This document shows, one piece after another, positions 34,601 to 43,534 of a stretch of 64,000 bases of DNA (position 1 is the first letter of the stretch; each line of letters opens with the position of its first letter). Under the pieces are notes generated by a model. It was not told the DNA's origin and made no database searches. It worked only from the letters and a program-made list of their open reading frames with translations. The position numbers and the translations under genes are program-made. Source of the stretch: Seonamhaeicola sediminis (GTDB lineage: Bacteria > Bacteroidota > Bacteroidia > Flavobacteriales > Flavobacteriaceae); the NCBI RefSeq assembly GCF_004358095.2, contig NZ_SMZJ02000004.1:570030-634029 (forward strand), read 5' to 3'.

Positions 34601-37600
34601 AATTGGCGTACCACCTACATTACTATTTACCGTATTACTGTACCACTGATAGCTATATGTGCTACCTATGCCACCAGATGGAATAACTTCTAAATCTTGA
34701 GGTGTAGTTCCTTGACACAATTCTTGAGAAACAATGGGTTGTGTGCTAATGGTAGGGTCGTTAACTACGATAACTTCGGAAACTTCACTAGTAACAACCC
34801 CACAACCACTACCGTTTATAGAAATTTCAACATAAAAATAATAGTTTCCAGGGACAGAAAAAGCAGGAGGTGTGTAACTAATAGATGTTGCTCCAGAAAT
34901 GGCTGTACCTCCCATATTAGAACTAGTAGTATTTGAATACCACTGATAACTAACAGTGCCTGTGCCGCCAGAATGTATAGCATTTAAAGAGGTGTTAACA
35001 ATTCCGTCTACACAAATATTTTGAGTTGAAATGGGTTCACCATCTATTTGTATACCACTAACAATTTCTATTTGAGCAACATTTGATACAATTTCATTAC
35101 AACCAGCACCTGAAGTAAAAGATGCAATAACATAATAATAGGTAACACCAACAGGACTATTTAGAGGTGTAAAAGTAGCATTTGTTTCTCCCGAAATAGC
35201 TGTTCCGCTACTATTATCGTTTACTGTATTACGATACCACTGATAAGTTGGAGTGCCAGGTCCATTTACAGATACCGAAAGCGGGGTAATAGTGCCACCA
35301 TCACAAATTGACTCTGATAATGGATGATTAATAAATTCTGGAGCTGGGTCAACTGTAATTACTAAATTTACGGGTGTTCCAGAACAGTTGCCAACAGTAG
35401 GTGTGATTACAAAAGTAACGTCTTCTGATGTTGTGTTAGAATTAAATATGGTTTGAATAGGAATTGTATCGGTATTTCCACTAGTGGTATATCCTGAAAC
35501 TCCCGCTGGTGCCGTAGCTGTCCACGTATAGGTAGTGCCGCTAAGCGTTGATGTTAAATTAACTTCGTCTGTTTCGGTTCCAGAGCATATAGTTTGAGTT
35601 AAATTGGTATTAGTAATAACTGGAATTTCATGTATAGTAAAATCTTCAGTATCGGTAGTGGTGCCACAACTTGTAGTAACACTAAAAGTGACTTGATAAT
35701 CTCCCGGGGTATTATAAGTTATTGTTCCAGGATCTAATGTGTTAGTAGATGCGGGTGAGCCCCCAGGAAAACTCCAATTATAAGTTACAATTTCTGTATT
35801 CGGCGCGCAATTATCTACAGTTGAAGTTGGTACAAATGTGGCGCTACCACAAAAATCTGCAATAGGATTTATAGCTACAGAAGGTGGCTGTTTAACTTCT
35901 ATAATTTCTGAAGCCATACTTGACCCACATGAGTTTGTTGTGGTTAAGGTTAATGTGTAAGTCCCTGCTGTAACAAAGTCGATTGAAGGCGCAGCAGAGA
36001 TTTCATCTGTTCCATTAGTGAAGTTCCAAACTTCTGGTATTGTTCCACAGAATCCACTTGTATAACTAACTTCCCATAGGTAGGTTTCGTCTCCACAACT
36101 TTCACTTAAGTCTGTAGTATTGGTGGTTTGAACGCTAAGTGTAGAGCATCCGTTATTAGAGTCTAGGGTGAAACTAGCGGTTAGTTCTGGTTCTATACAA
36201 ATATCTTTTGTTACGGTTTCGGTAGTTCCACAAAAATTTTGAGCATATAATGAAACGGTATATGTTCCAGATGCTGTGTAGGTATGCTGTGGATCCCTTA
36301 AAGTAGATGTGTTCCCGTCTCCAAAATCCCAAAAGAAACCTTCATCTGTATTACAATTTTGATTATACCCCTGTACAGTAGTATTATCAAACTGAATAGC
36401 AATATTTTGGCAACCATTATCTGGAGTATCAAACGAAACTTCGGGTTGTTTAAGAATAATGATTGGGCCAGCAGTTAAATTTGAAGCGCCACAAGAAGTT
36501 ATAATATCTAAGTATACAGTGTAACTGCTATTAGGGCAATTAGATTCTGTGTAAGTATGTGGTATTGGGAAATTTTGAGAGCTACTAGGGTCTGAAGCGT
36601 TATAATATACTGAGCTCTCAAGATCTGCCTGCGTATAAGTTTCTACAGTTCCATCTCCATAATTAACAAAATAAAAGGTGTCTGGAGGATTGCTTCCCCA
36701 AGAACCTATAGCAAATTCTATTGGAGCTACAGGTATGCATAAATTAACTGTATTTCCTGGGTTAACAATAGCTCCTGTAGGGTTGCTTGAATTTTTAATT
36801 AAATAGGTGACTGTGTTGTCGCAATCTGTACCTAGTCCCGTAATTTCCATATTAAAAGAACCTAATTGGGAATAGGTATGTGTGGCAGGAAATGTAACAC
36901 CAGTTTCAATAGGACTGCCATCGCCCCAATCTATATTATAACTAGAAATACAAGATGTTGAACTAGATTCGTTACCAACAGTAACAGTATACGATGGATC
37001 TGTTGTGTTGTTTCCACAGTTATCAAATTGGGCAGTGAAATTTTGTCTCGCAGTAACGTCATAGAAAGATAAATTTGGTTTTTGTCTAACCGAAACTTGC
37101 TTAGTTACAGAGTTAGAACATCCATAATCATCTGTAACAGTAAGTACAACGCTGTATAATTGTGTGGCGCAACCAAGCGATTCAAAGACATGCGAAGGGT
37201 TTGAGCTCGAAGAGGTTTCTCCATCACCAAAATTCCAACTATAAGTATATGGGCCATTGCCAGTAATGTTAGACGTAAAATTTACGCTAGTATCAGAACA
37301 AGCTCCATTATTGGTAAATGTGAAATCAACACTTGGTTCGCTAACAACTACTGTAGCGGTGCCATTTTCAGTAGAGGTTTCATTGTCATCATCTATAACA
37401 GAAACGAGTTTATAAACAAACTCGCCAACAGTATTAGTACTAACCGATATACTAACGGAATTATTATTCCCTACAGTAGATATTGTTTGATTTGCACCAT
37501 TGTTTATTGTATATGTAAATGTATAAGGCGCATTTCCTCCCGAGCCTGTAAAAGTAATTTCAGGGTTAGGAGAACTATTAATACATACTTGGGTATTTCC

Positions 37601-37768
37601 AGACACAGAAGCTGAGGGGGGTAACTCTAATCGAGACTCAATATTTTTAACAATTAAATATTGACTTTTATTAATCTTTGAACTATGGGAATTTAATAAG
37701 TCTAAACTTAAAAACGATGCAATTATTAAAAACGAGAATAATGCAACAAGAAAAAATTTCTTCAGCAT
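31652..37768 (-). CDS. Giant PKD/Ig-like/SprB-repeat adhesin with type IX secretion type B tail
   Basis: A 2038-residue surface protein. After an N-terminal signal/anchor come several PKD domains (YSWNFGDGETSSSSNPSHVF, FFWDFGDGNTSTLRDPQHTY). About five Ig-like repeats ending in xxYYYxI follow from about residue 800 to 1150. About six SprB-type repeats come next (ISGGTPPYQYSWTRDG, NLSPGTYVITVTDNTNC), then another PKD domain. The protein ends in the gliding-associated C-terminal domain (PNAFTPNDDTLNDNFMP ... KGAFVLIK), which is the T9SS type B signal. It is likely exported by PorSS to the surface for adhesion or gliding. The repeats make the DNA internally repetitive. Confidence 0.93.
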   Translation of the reverse strand: MLKKFFLVALFSFLIIASFLSLDLLNSHSSKINKSQYLIVKNIESRLELPPSASVSGNTQVCINSSPNPEITFTGSGGNAPYTFTYTINNGANQTISTVGNNNSVSISVSTNTVGEFVYKLVSVIDDDNETSTENGTATVVVSEPSVDFTFTNNGACSDTSVNFTSNITGNGPYTYSWNFGDGETSSSSNPSHVFESLGCATQLYSVVLTVTDDYGCSNSVTKQVSVRQKPNLSFYDVTARQNFTAQFDNCGNNTTDPSYTVTVGNESSSTSCISSYNIDWGDGSPIETGVTFPATHTYSQLGSFNMEITGLGTDCDNTVTYLIKNSSNPTGAIVNPGNTVNLCIPVAPIEFAIGSWGSNPPDTFYFVNYGDGTVETYTQADLESSVYYNASDPSSSQNFPIPHTYTESNCPNSSYTVYLDIITSCGASNLTAGPIIILKQPEVSFDTPDNGCQNIAIQFDNTTVQGYNQNCNTDEGFFWDFGDGNTSTLRDPQHTYTASGTYTVSLYAQNFCGTTETVTKDICIEPELTASFTLDSNNGCSTLSVQTTNTTDLSESCGDETYLWEVSYTSGFCGTIPEVWNFTNGTDEISAAPSIDFVTAGTYTLTLTTTNSCGSSMASEIIEVKQPPSVAINPIADFCGSATFVPTSTVDNCAPNTEIVTYNWSFPGGSPASTNTLDPGTITYNTPGDYQVTFSVTTSCGTTTDTEDFTIHEIPVITNTNLTQTICSGTETDEVNLTSTLSGTTYTWTATAPAGVSGYTTSGNTDTIPIQTIFNSNTTSEDVTFVITPTVGNCSGTPVNLVITVDPAPEFINHPLSESICDGGTITPLSVSVNGPGTPTYQWYRNTVNDNSSGTAISGETNATFTPLNSPVGVTYYYVIASFTSGAGCNEIVSNVAQIEIVSGIQIDGEPISTQNICVDGIVNTSLNAIHSGGTGTVSYQWYSNTTSSNMGGTAISGATSISYTPPAFSVPGNYYFYVEISINGSGCGVVTSEVSEVIVVNDPTISTQPIVSQELCQGTTPQDLEVIPSGGIGSTYSYQWYSNTVNSNVGGTPISGTTNSTFTPPTNTVGTFYYYIVVTQPDPGCSVISNVSELIVNPAPNFTSQPISETICFGNTFNTLTVSYSDGVGTPTYQWYSNTINDNTSGTAISGATNPNYTPPSATVGTVYYYAIITFSSGGCTQITSLVSENTVDDTPGISDKSDIICSGNPFNIIPDNSGGDNTPAGTTYTWTNPVVNPSGTITGASQETVPQATISQTLTNTTTNPATVTYTVTPVSGICTGLDFEVIITVNPSISITQSVANSTCYLGNNGSIEIEISGGVPFTTGTPYQITWNGPNGYTSSDEDIFNLAPGNYSLTLIDDGGCPFTQAFTITEPDELIFNSVDFDPETISCFGANDGSIGIDISGGTPPYQYSWTRDGLAYNTSEDISNLGSGDYEVTVTDANNCPPIIQNFLIVEPDELDISLVNQLDVICFGDATGEINVSVTGGRLFEISSGVFDYNYNWTGPNGFTSTNQNLTGLIAGTYTLTVTDRSNCTDTLEVILNQTDEIIIDYTATEIECYGNNNASITINNISGGNAPYSVSWSNFGSGMTQTNLSPGTYVITVTDNTNCVKQATIVIDDAPLFRITPQVEHVSCFGANDARIVLNLEGGIDPVNLVWDDDPTAGVERNNIGPGTYTVTITDGQPCEIIETFEITEPTELMLSGNSQDALDCDDANSGNINLIVTGGTLPLSYYWSNGAASEDLNNIPPGNYTVNVIDANGCEVSGEFIINRFVPIEIDVDVVTDLNCETRVVNQSFVAQPSGGVPPYQILWSSGTISGANNEVMETSISGLVLLEVTDSVGCTSSISYNVDIPELGDANFNINSQMYDTYGFYSIQDPIQFTNTSYGDYVSVSWDFGDGTFSQEENPKHIYNTVGTYTVTQTVIYPFDCVYTQTIIVNVELGYKIIIPNAFTPNDDTLNDNFMPSVLALNNLEFNIYDTWGSLIHSEKGDSLKGWNGQIKDTNAENGNYYYTFSGDTFYGETITSKGAFVLIK
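34200..35350. repeat. DNA-level tandem repeats coding the adhesin's Ig-like modules
   Basis: Successive units of roughly 230-240 bp encode modules of the form PTYQWYSNTxxxNxxGTAISG, including a shared stretch around TACCACTGGTA and CCAGAAAT. They are diverged at third positions, so recent slippage is not obvious. Confidence 0.65.
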
Positions 37769-37796
37769 AAATAAAAAATGGGTTAATAGCGAAACT

Positions 37797-37826
37797 AAAA
37801 TATAGATTCTTTTTTAGTTCACCCAA
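37797..37826 (-). promoter_or_regulatory. Candidate promoter of the adhesin-porP operon
   Basis: On the minus strand TTG, exactly 19 bp, then TATATTTT: one base from the Bacteroidota TTG-N19-TAnnTTTG consensus. It lies about 28 bp before the adhesin ATG. Confidence 0.5.
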
Positions 37827-37857
37827 TTTAATATATATTAACATGAGTTTTACCCTT

Positions 37858-37924
37858 AAAATACCCATTATTGGGTATTTTGTAAAAGTTTCTAACTTAA
37901 ATACTAATCACTAAATTAGTATTT
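37858..37924. promoter_or_regulatory. Two perfect inverted repeats upstream of the patatin gene
   Basis: AAAATACCCA / TGGGTATTTT (loop TTAT, 37858-37881) and AAATACTAAT / ATTAGTATTT (spacer CACTAA, 37899-37924) are each perfect over 10 bp. They stand side by side in the gap between the divergent adhesin and patatin genes. They could be operators or leader hairpins; neither has a T-run to act as a terminator. Confidence 0.45.
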
Positions 37925-37950
37925 AGTTTTATAATAATTAATTTTTAAAA

Positions 37951-38868
37951 ATGAAAGCATTAGTTATATCTGGAGGTGGTAGTAAAGGGGCTTATGCCGG
38001 TGGTGTAGCCCAATATCTCATTGAAGAAGACGGTAGAGATTACGATATGTTTTTAGGAACTTCAACAGGGAGTTTGTTAGTGCCCCACCTAGCCGCTGGA
38101 AGGATTGACAAGTTACATGATATATACACAAGCGTCAATCAAAATGATATTTTTAGTGTCAATCCATTTGTTATAAGAAAAAAGGGAAAGCGCGAATTTG
38201 TTTCTATAGATTTCATAAACACGCTTTGGCAATTTATAAAAATGAAGCGAACTTTTGGAGAAAGTAAAAATTTACGAAAGTTAATTAGAAAACGCTTTAC
38301 AGAAGAAGAATTTGCACTTATAAAAGAAACTAAAGATGATGTGGTAATAACGGTATCTAACCTATCAAAAAATAGAGTAGAGTATAAGTCTATTAATGAT
38401 TATAATTATGATGAATTTTGCGAGTGGGTATGGATTTCGTGCAATTTCATTCCGTTTATGTCTTTGGTTAAAAAAAATGGACATGAATACGGTGATGGAG
38501 GCTTAGGATGCATTGTTCCTATTAGAGAGGCTATATTAAGAGGCGCTACTGTAGTAGACGCTATTGTACTAAAATCTGAATCTATGGATCAAAACAAAGT
38601 ATTAGGTAAAAACCCTTTTTCTTTAATGGTAAGTTTATTTGGGCATGTTCTGGACAGATTAGAGCGCAATGATGTGACCATAGGAAAACTAGCAGCTAAA
38701 ACCAACAATGTACAACTCAATTTATTTTACACACCGTCAAAACTTACAGAGAATTCTTTAATTTTTAACAAAAAGTTAATGACAGCCTGGTGGCAACAAG
38801 GATTTGAATATGCGAAGAAAAAATGTGGAGAAGCCAGTTCTAATGAACTTAGATTAGAAGACAAATAA
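37951..38868 (+). CDS. Patatin-like phospholipase
   Basis: A 305-residue protein with the Ser-Asp dyad of patatins: oxyanion GGGSKGAY (residues 8-15), nucleophile GTSTG with Ser38, and the catalytic aspartate in YGDGGLGCIVP. It has no signal peptide, so it is probably cytoplasmic or membrane-associated and hydrolyses acyl chains of phospholipids. The short form without other domains is common in Bacteroidota. It converges with the 173-residue membrane protein gene with only 4 bp between the stops. Confidence 0.9.
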   Translation: MKALVISGGGSKGAYAGGVAQYLIEEDGRDYDMFLGTSTGSLLVPHLAAGRIDKLHDIYTSVNQNDIFSVNPFVIRKKGKREFVSIDFINTLWQFIKMKRTFGESKNLRKLIRKRFTEEEFALIKETKDDVVITVSNLSKNRVEYKSINDYNYDEFCEWVWISCNFIPFMSLVKKNGHEYGDGGLGCIVPIREAILRGATVVDAIVLKSESMDQNKVLGKNPFSLMVSLFGHVLDRLERNDVTIGKLAAKTNNVQLNLFYTPSKLTENSLIFNKKLMTAWWQQGFEYAKKKCGEASSNELRLEDK

Positions 38869-38872
38869 ATTG

Positions 38873-39394
38873 TTACCACAAATCAGATACTTCTTCTTTA
38901 ATGAAAGATAAAGCAGCATCACTGGGGGCTTTCCGTTCCATCATTTCAGTTAAGATAACTTCACGCAATTTATTGGCTGTATCTGTTTTTTCTAATAAGC
39001 TAGCCTTTCTTATAAGTTGAATGGTAGCATTTTTTGCAGCTGTAATAATATTCCAGCACCTATCACTAATATAAATTTGTTGAGTAAGATTATGTTCAAA
39101 TTCTTGTTCTATACTTTGAATAAGTAATGATTCATACATTTCTTTGTCTGGAGAATTTGGTACAACTCTAATGAGTAATTTAGAAGGCGTAATGCGTTCA
39201 AGAAATAAGGCCATGCGCTCATAAGCTTGCAAACGCAAAGGAAGTGAATTTGCTTGTAAATCTTTTCTCAAAAGAAAGCGTCTTCTACCATCTTCGTTTT
39301 TGGTATGTTCTCTGAAAAAATAATAAGCAATAACTCCCGTGATTATGGCAGGAAGTGTGTATAAAAATAGGTCAATAATTCTGGAGACATCCAT
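38873..39394 (-). CDS. Conserved flavobacterial protein with one N-terminal membrane helix
   Basis: A 173-residue protein with a membrane helix at residues about 7-27 (IDLFLYTLPAIITGVIAYYFF) and a charged, helical cytoplasmic part (LRLQAYERMALFLERITPSK, then IQSIEQEFEHNLTQQIY). I recognise it as a conserved flavobacterial protein of unknown function. It follows the glutamate-synthase-like gene at 4 bp on the same strand, so the two are co-transcribed; a functional link is inferred only from that. Confidence 0.75.
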   Translation of the reverse strand: MDVSRIIDLFLYTLPAIITGVIAYYFFREHTKNEDGRRRFLLRKDLQANSLPLRLQAYERMALFLERITPSKLLIRVVPNSPDKEMYESLLIQSIEQEFEHNLTQQIYISDRCWNIITAAKNATIQLIRKASLLEKTDTANKLREVILTEMMERKAPSDAALSFIKEEVSDLW

Positions 39395-39398
39395 AGTT

Positions 39399-40970
39399 TT
39401 ACTGGGTTTGGGTATTGTATTTACCTCCCAAATATACGCAATCTTTTAAATCCTGCATACCTGAAAAGGGAACCGCTTTCTTTTCATACATGTAGGTTTT
39501 GTTTAGCTCTTTTGAAAGGTTATGATCATCAACATTCATTTCAATATCTTCCATTTTAAATTGACAAGGATGCTCATATCCTGCCGCATGAGTGATTTCT
39601 AAAAATTCTTTTCTAAAGGTATTAAAATATTGCGCTAGTCTAACTGATTTTAAAGTTGGGTCTATACCGTTTTGCAACCATTTACTTTGCGTGGCAACAC
39701 CACTAGGACAGCGATTGGTATGACACACTTGAGCCTGTATACAGCCAATACTTAACATAGCTTCTCGTGCAACATTAATACAATCAACACCCATAGCAAA
39801 AGCCATAGCAGCCTTTGCTGGAAACCCCAATTTACCACTTCCAACAAACACAATACGCTCTGTTAATCCTTTACTTTTAAATAGTTTATATAAATCACTA
39901 AAGCCATAAACCCAAGGTAAAGACACATGGTCTGCAAAACTAGGTGGTGCTGCACCCGTACCACCTTCGCCACCATCAACTGTAATAAAATCTGGGCCTT
40001 TGTTAGTCTTTTTCATTATTGATGCTAGTTCTTCCCATTGATCTAATTTTCCAATAGCAGCTTTAATACCTACAGGTAAACCAGTGGCTTGGGCAATGTC
40101 TTCAATGAAATTCATCATTTCAGGAACATTTGAAAAAGCAGAGTGATTTGGAGGTGATAATACATCCTTTCCTACTTCAACTCCTCGTATTTTTGCTATT
40201 TCTTTTGAGATTTTTTTCCCAGGCAGTACACCTCCTTTTCCTGGTTTTGCACCTTGCGATAATTTAATTTCAATAGCTTTTATAAATGGATTGTCTTGTA
40301 CAAGTTTCACCATTTTTTCCATAGAAAAATTACCGTTTTCATCTCTCACACCAAAATAACCAGTACCAAAATGAAAAATTACATCACCACCGTTGCTATG
40401 GTAAGGAGATAAACCGCCCTCTCCTGTGTTATGGTATGCATTAGCCAAATAAACACCTTTATTTAAAGATTCCACAGCTTTAGCAGATAATGAGCCAAAG
40501 CTCATAGCAGATACATTTATTATGGATGCTGGCCTGTATGGCTTTTTACGTTTGTTGTAAATCCCCATGACTTTTGCACAAGGGAGAAAAGCTTTGTCAA
40601 AAGCATTTGGGTGCTGTTTTTCAATTGTAAACGGCATCATAGCATTATTTATAAAAATATGTTGGTGCTCATAAATATCTCTATCTGTGCCAAAACCTTC
40701 GTAATTATTTTCTTTTTTAGCCGAGGCGTAGATCCAACTACGCTCAATACGGTTAAATGGTAATTCTTCTCTATTATTGGCAACAAAATATTGACGCATT
40801 TCAGGACCAAATTTTTCTAGCATATATCTTAAATGTCCCACAACAGGGTAATTATGACTGATTGTGTGTGCTTTTTGAAAAAAAATATCTCTAATAGCCA
40901 CAAGAGCTAAAGCTATTAAAACCCAACCCCACCATGGTGTGTTTGAGAGCATATTTATAAATGAATCCAT
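39399..40970 (-). CDS. Membrane-anchored FMN-binding glutamate-synthase-like protein
   Basis: A 523-residue protein that carries the FMN/alpha-ketoglutarate barrel of glutamate synthase large subunits but not the amidotransferase or the C-terminal domain. Seen are EIKLSQGAKPGKGGVLPGKK, SPPNHSAFSNVPEMMNFIED, the FMN site DGGEGGTGAAPPSF, and a cluster-type cysteine run AREAMLSIGCIQAQVCHTNRCP. The N-terminus has a membrane helix (WWGWVLIALALVAIRDIFF). The true reaction of this stand-alone family is not established; glutamate synthesis should not be assumed. Confidence 0.88.
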   Translation of the reverse strand: MDSFINMLSNTPWWGWVLIALALVAIRDIFFQKAHTISHNYPVVGHLRYMLEKFGPEMRQYFVANNREELPFNRIERSWIYASAKKENNYEGFGTDRDIYEHQHIFINNAMMPFTIEKQHPNAFDKAFLPCAKVMGIYNKRKKPYRPASIINVSAMSFGSLSAKAVESLNKGVYLANAYHNTGEGGLSPYHSNGGDVIFHFGTGYFGVRDENGNFSMEKMVKLVQDNPFIKAIEIKLSQGAKPGKGGVLPGKKISKEIAKIRGVEVGKDVLSPPNHSAFSNVPEMMNFIEDIAQATGLPVGIKAAIGKLDQWEELASIMKKTNKGPDFITVDGGEGGTGAAPPSFADHVSLPWVYGFSDLYKLFKSKGLTERIVFVGSGKLGFPAKAAMAFAMGVDCINVAREAMLSIGCIQAQVCHTNRCPSGVATQSKWLQNGIDPTLKSVRLAQYFNTFRKEFLEITHAAGYEHPCQFKMEDIEMNVDDHNLSKELNKTYMYEKKAVPFSGMQDLKDCVYLGGKYNTQTQ

Positions 40971-41082
40971 AGGTTAATAATGTATTTGGGTTTAAATATA
41001 TTTAAAATTTTAGAGACGCATGAATTGTTTATAATTATTAATAAATAGCACCTGTTAAACCACAAACAATAGTTATTTTAGT

Positions 41083-41138
41083 TTCCCGTTTTAACGGGAA
41101 TGATAGTATCAAAGGAAGCCCAGATATAAGCATCTGGG
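41083..41138. repeat. REP-like hairpin pair upstream of the helicase gene
   Basis: TTCCCGTT / AACGGGAA at 41083-41100 (loop TT, perfect 8 bp) and CCCAGAT / ATCTGGG at 41119-41138 (six-base loop) lie next to each other, GC-richer than the surroundings. TTCCCG...CGGGAATGA is like a widespread Bacteroidota intergenic palindrome. They fall 35-90 bp before the helicase start. Confidence 0.5.
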
Positions 41139-41170
41139 AAATTCTTTTTTGAATTAAAAATGAAGAGGAT

Positions 41171-43516
41171 TTGGAAAAGTACTTAAGTCAATTAAATGAA
41201 GCCCAATTAGAGCCTACTACCCAAATAGATGGTCCTATGATTGTTATTGCAGGTGCGGGCTCTGGAAAAACACGCGTACTCACTTACAGGATTGCATATA
41301 TGATGAGTAAGGGAATAGATGCCTTTAACATTCTAGCATTAACGTTTACCAATAAGGCGGCGCGGGAAATGAAAGAACGTATTGCTAGTATTGTTGGCAA
41401 TAGCGAAGCAAAGAATTTATGGATGGGCACGTTTCACTCAGTGTTTGCAAGAATATTACGTTCTGAAGCAGAAAAGTTAGGATACCCAAGTAATTTTACT
41501 ATTTATGACACACAAGATTCTGATAGATTAATTGCTTCTATTATTAAGGAAATGAACCTTGATAAGGATATTTATAAATATAAACAGATTCGTTCCAGAA
41601 TCTCCTCATATAAAAATAGCTTGATTACGGTTAGAGCTTATTTTCAAAATCCAGAATTAATTGAAGCCGATGCTACGGCTCGTAGACCACGTATGGGAGA
41701 TATTTACAAAACGTATGTAGACCGCTGTTTTAAAGCTGGTGCTATGGATTTTGACGATTTATTACTAAAAACAAATGAGCTTTTAACACGATTTCCAGAA
41801 GTCTTGGCTAAATATCAAAACCGCTTTAAATATATTTTGGTTGATGAGTATCAGGATACCAACCATTCTCAGTATTTAATTGTGAGGGCTTTGTCTGATA
41901 AGTTTCAGAATATTTGTGTTGTAGGTGATGATGCGCAAAGTATTTATGCTTTTAGAGGTGCCAACATAAATAATATCCTAAATTTCCAAAAGGATTATGA
42001 TGACGTAAAAGTATTTAGGCTTGAACAGAATTATCGTTCTACTAAAAACATTGTAAATGCTGCTAATTCGGTTATTGATAAAAACCAGACAAAGCTTGAT
42101 AAGATAGTTTGGACGGCCAATGAAGAGGGTGGAAAAATAAAAGTGCATCGTTCTCTAACCGATGCAGATGAAGGACGTTATGTTGCCAGTACCATTTTTG
42201 AAAATAAAATGAATGAGCAATTACAAAATAGTGATTTTGCAATTTTATACCGTACCAACGCACAATCGCGCTCAATAGAGGATGCGTTGCGCAAACGCGA
42301 TATCCCTTACAGAATTTATGGTGGTTTATCATTCTATCAGCGTAAGGAAATTAAAGATGTATTGTCTTATTTACGATTGGTTATTAATCCAAAAGACGAA
42401 GAAGCCCTGAAACGTGTGATTAATTTTCCACCAAGAGGCATAGGTCAAACCACGGTAGATAAGTTAATTGTTGCTGCAAATGGATATAATCGTTCCATTT
42501 TTGAGGTAATGAAAAATATTGATAAGACCGATATTAAAATAAATTCTGGAACCAGAACTAAACTTCAAAATTTTGTAACACTCATTGAGAGCTATCAGGT
42601 AATGAATCAAACGACTGATGTTTTTGAGTTGGCAGAACATGTTACAAGAAGTAGTGGGTTGATACGAGAATTCAATAAAGATGGAACACCAGAGGGGGTT
42701 ACCAGAATGGAAAATATTGAGGAGCTCCTTAATGGTATGAAAGACTTTGTTGAAGGCCAAAAAGAATTGGCAGATGCTACAGGGTCTTTAGCGGAATTTC
42801 TAGAAGATGTGGCTTTGGCAACCGATTTAGATAATGATAAAGGTGACACCAATAGAGTAGCGCTAATGACTATTCATTTAGCTAAAGGCTTAGAGTTTCC
42901 TTATGTTTATATTGTTGGACTGGAAGAGGACTTATTTCCAAGTGCTATGAGTATGAACACACGTAGTGAATTGGAGGAGGAGCGTAGATTATTTTATGTA
43001 GCGCTTACTCGTGCTGAAAAACAGGCTTATTTAACATATGCGTTGTCGCGTTATCGTTGGGGTAAGTTAATTGACTCAGAGCCAAGTAGATTTATTGAGG
43101 AGATAGACGACCAATATTTAGATATTTTAACACCACCAGAAGAACGTCGGTTCAACCCTATGTTAGATGCCGATATTTTTGGTGATGTAGAGCCCAATAA
43201 GATTAGATTTAAACCTGCCAAACAACCAAGTTTTAAAAAGGGAGTTTCTAAAAAAGACCCCGTTAAATTTCAGATAACAACACCTAAAAACCTCAAACCT
43301 GTTTCAAAACCTAATAGTTCTGATGAAGGTAGAGACACCAACTTGTTTGATAGTGAATTAGTAGTTGGTAATATGGTAAAACACTTGCGTTTTGGAACTG
43401 GGGAAGTTATAAAAATAGAGGGTAATGGAGCCGATATGAAAGCCGAAATTAAATTTGATACGGGGGGTGTTAAGAAATTGTTGTTAAGATTTGCTAAATT
43501 AGAAGTGGTTGGGTGA
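41171..43516 (+). CDS. UvrD/PcrA-type superfamily 1 DNA helicase
   Basis: A 781-residue 3'-5' helicase acting in repair and replication-conflict resolution. Seen are motif I GAGSGKTRVLTYRIA, motif Ia LTFTNKAAREMKER, motif II VDEYQDTN, motif III GDDAQSIYAFRGA, motif IV QNYRSTKNI, motif V VALMTIHLAKGLEFPYVYI and motif VI FYVALTRAE. A C-terminal RNA-polymerase-binding-like Tudor segment (GNMVKHLRFGTGEVIKIEG) is present, as in PcrA/UvrD. The start is TTG: the only close ATG, at 41160, reads into a stop in another frame, and MEKYLSQLNEAQ matches the family N-terminus. Confidence 0.94.
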   Translation: MEKYLSQLNEAQLEPTTQIDGPMIVIAGAGSGKTRVLTYRIAYMMSKGIDAFNILALTFTNKAAREMKERIASIVGNSEAKNLWMGTFHSVFARILRSEAEKLGYPSNFTIYDTQDSDRLIASIIKEMNLDKDIYKYKQIRSRISSYKNSLITVRAYFQNPELIEADATARRPRMGDIYKTYVDRCFKAGAMDFDDLLLKTNELLTRFPEVLAKYQNRFKYILVDEYQDTNHSQYLIVRALSDKFQNICVVGDDAQSIYAFRGANINNILNFQKDYDDVKVFRLEQNYRSTKNIVNAANSVIDKNQTKLDKIVWTANEEGGKIKVHRSLTDADEGRYVASTIFENKMNEQLQNSDFAILYRTNAQSRSIEDALRKRDIPYRIYGGLSFYQRKEIKDVLSYLRLVINPKDEEALKRVINFPPRGIGQTTVDKLIVAANGYNRSIFEVMKNIDKTDIKINSGTRTKLQNFVTLIESYQVMNQTTDVFELAEHVTRSSGLIREFNKDGTPEGVTRMENIEELLNGMKDFVEGQKELADATGSLAEFLEDVALATDLDNDKGDTNRVALMTIHLAKGLEFPYVYIVGLEEDLFPSAMSMNTRSELEEERRLFYVALTRAEKQAYLTYALSRYRWGKLIDSEPSRFIEEIDDQYLDILTPPEERRFNPMLDADIFGDVEPNKIRFKPAKQPSFKKGVSKKDPVKFQITTPKNLKPVSKPNSSDEGRDTNLFDSELVVGNMVKHLRFGTGEVIKIEGNGADMKAEIKFDTGGVKKLLLRFAKLEVVG

Positions 43517-43534
43517 TTAAAAAATTATTTAGTT

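Noticed and set aside
34697-34936. 79-codon plus-strand frame opposite the adhesin gene
   Set aside because: A shadow of repeated coding DNA; its Cys/Arg-rich composition follows from the antisense of Thr/Gly-rich repeats.
39399-40970. Glutamate synthase large subunit gene (gltB)
   Set aside because: The amidotransferase and C-terminal domains are missing and a membrane helix is added, so the gltB name would mislead.
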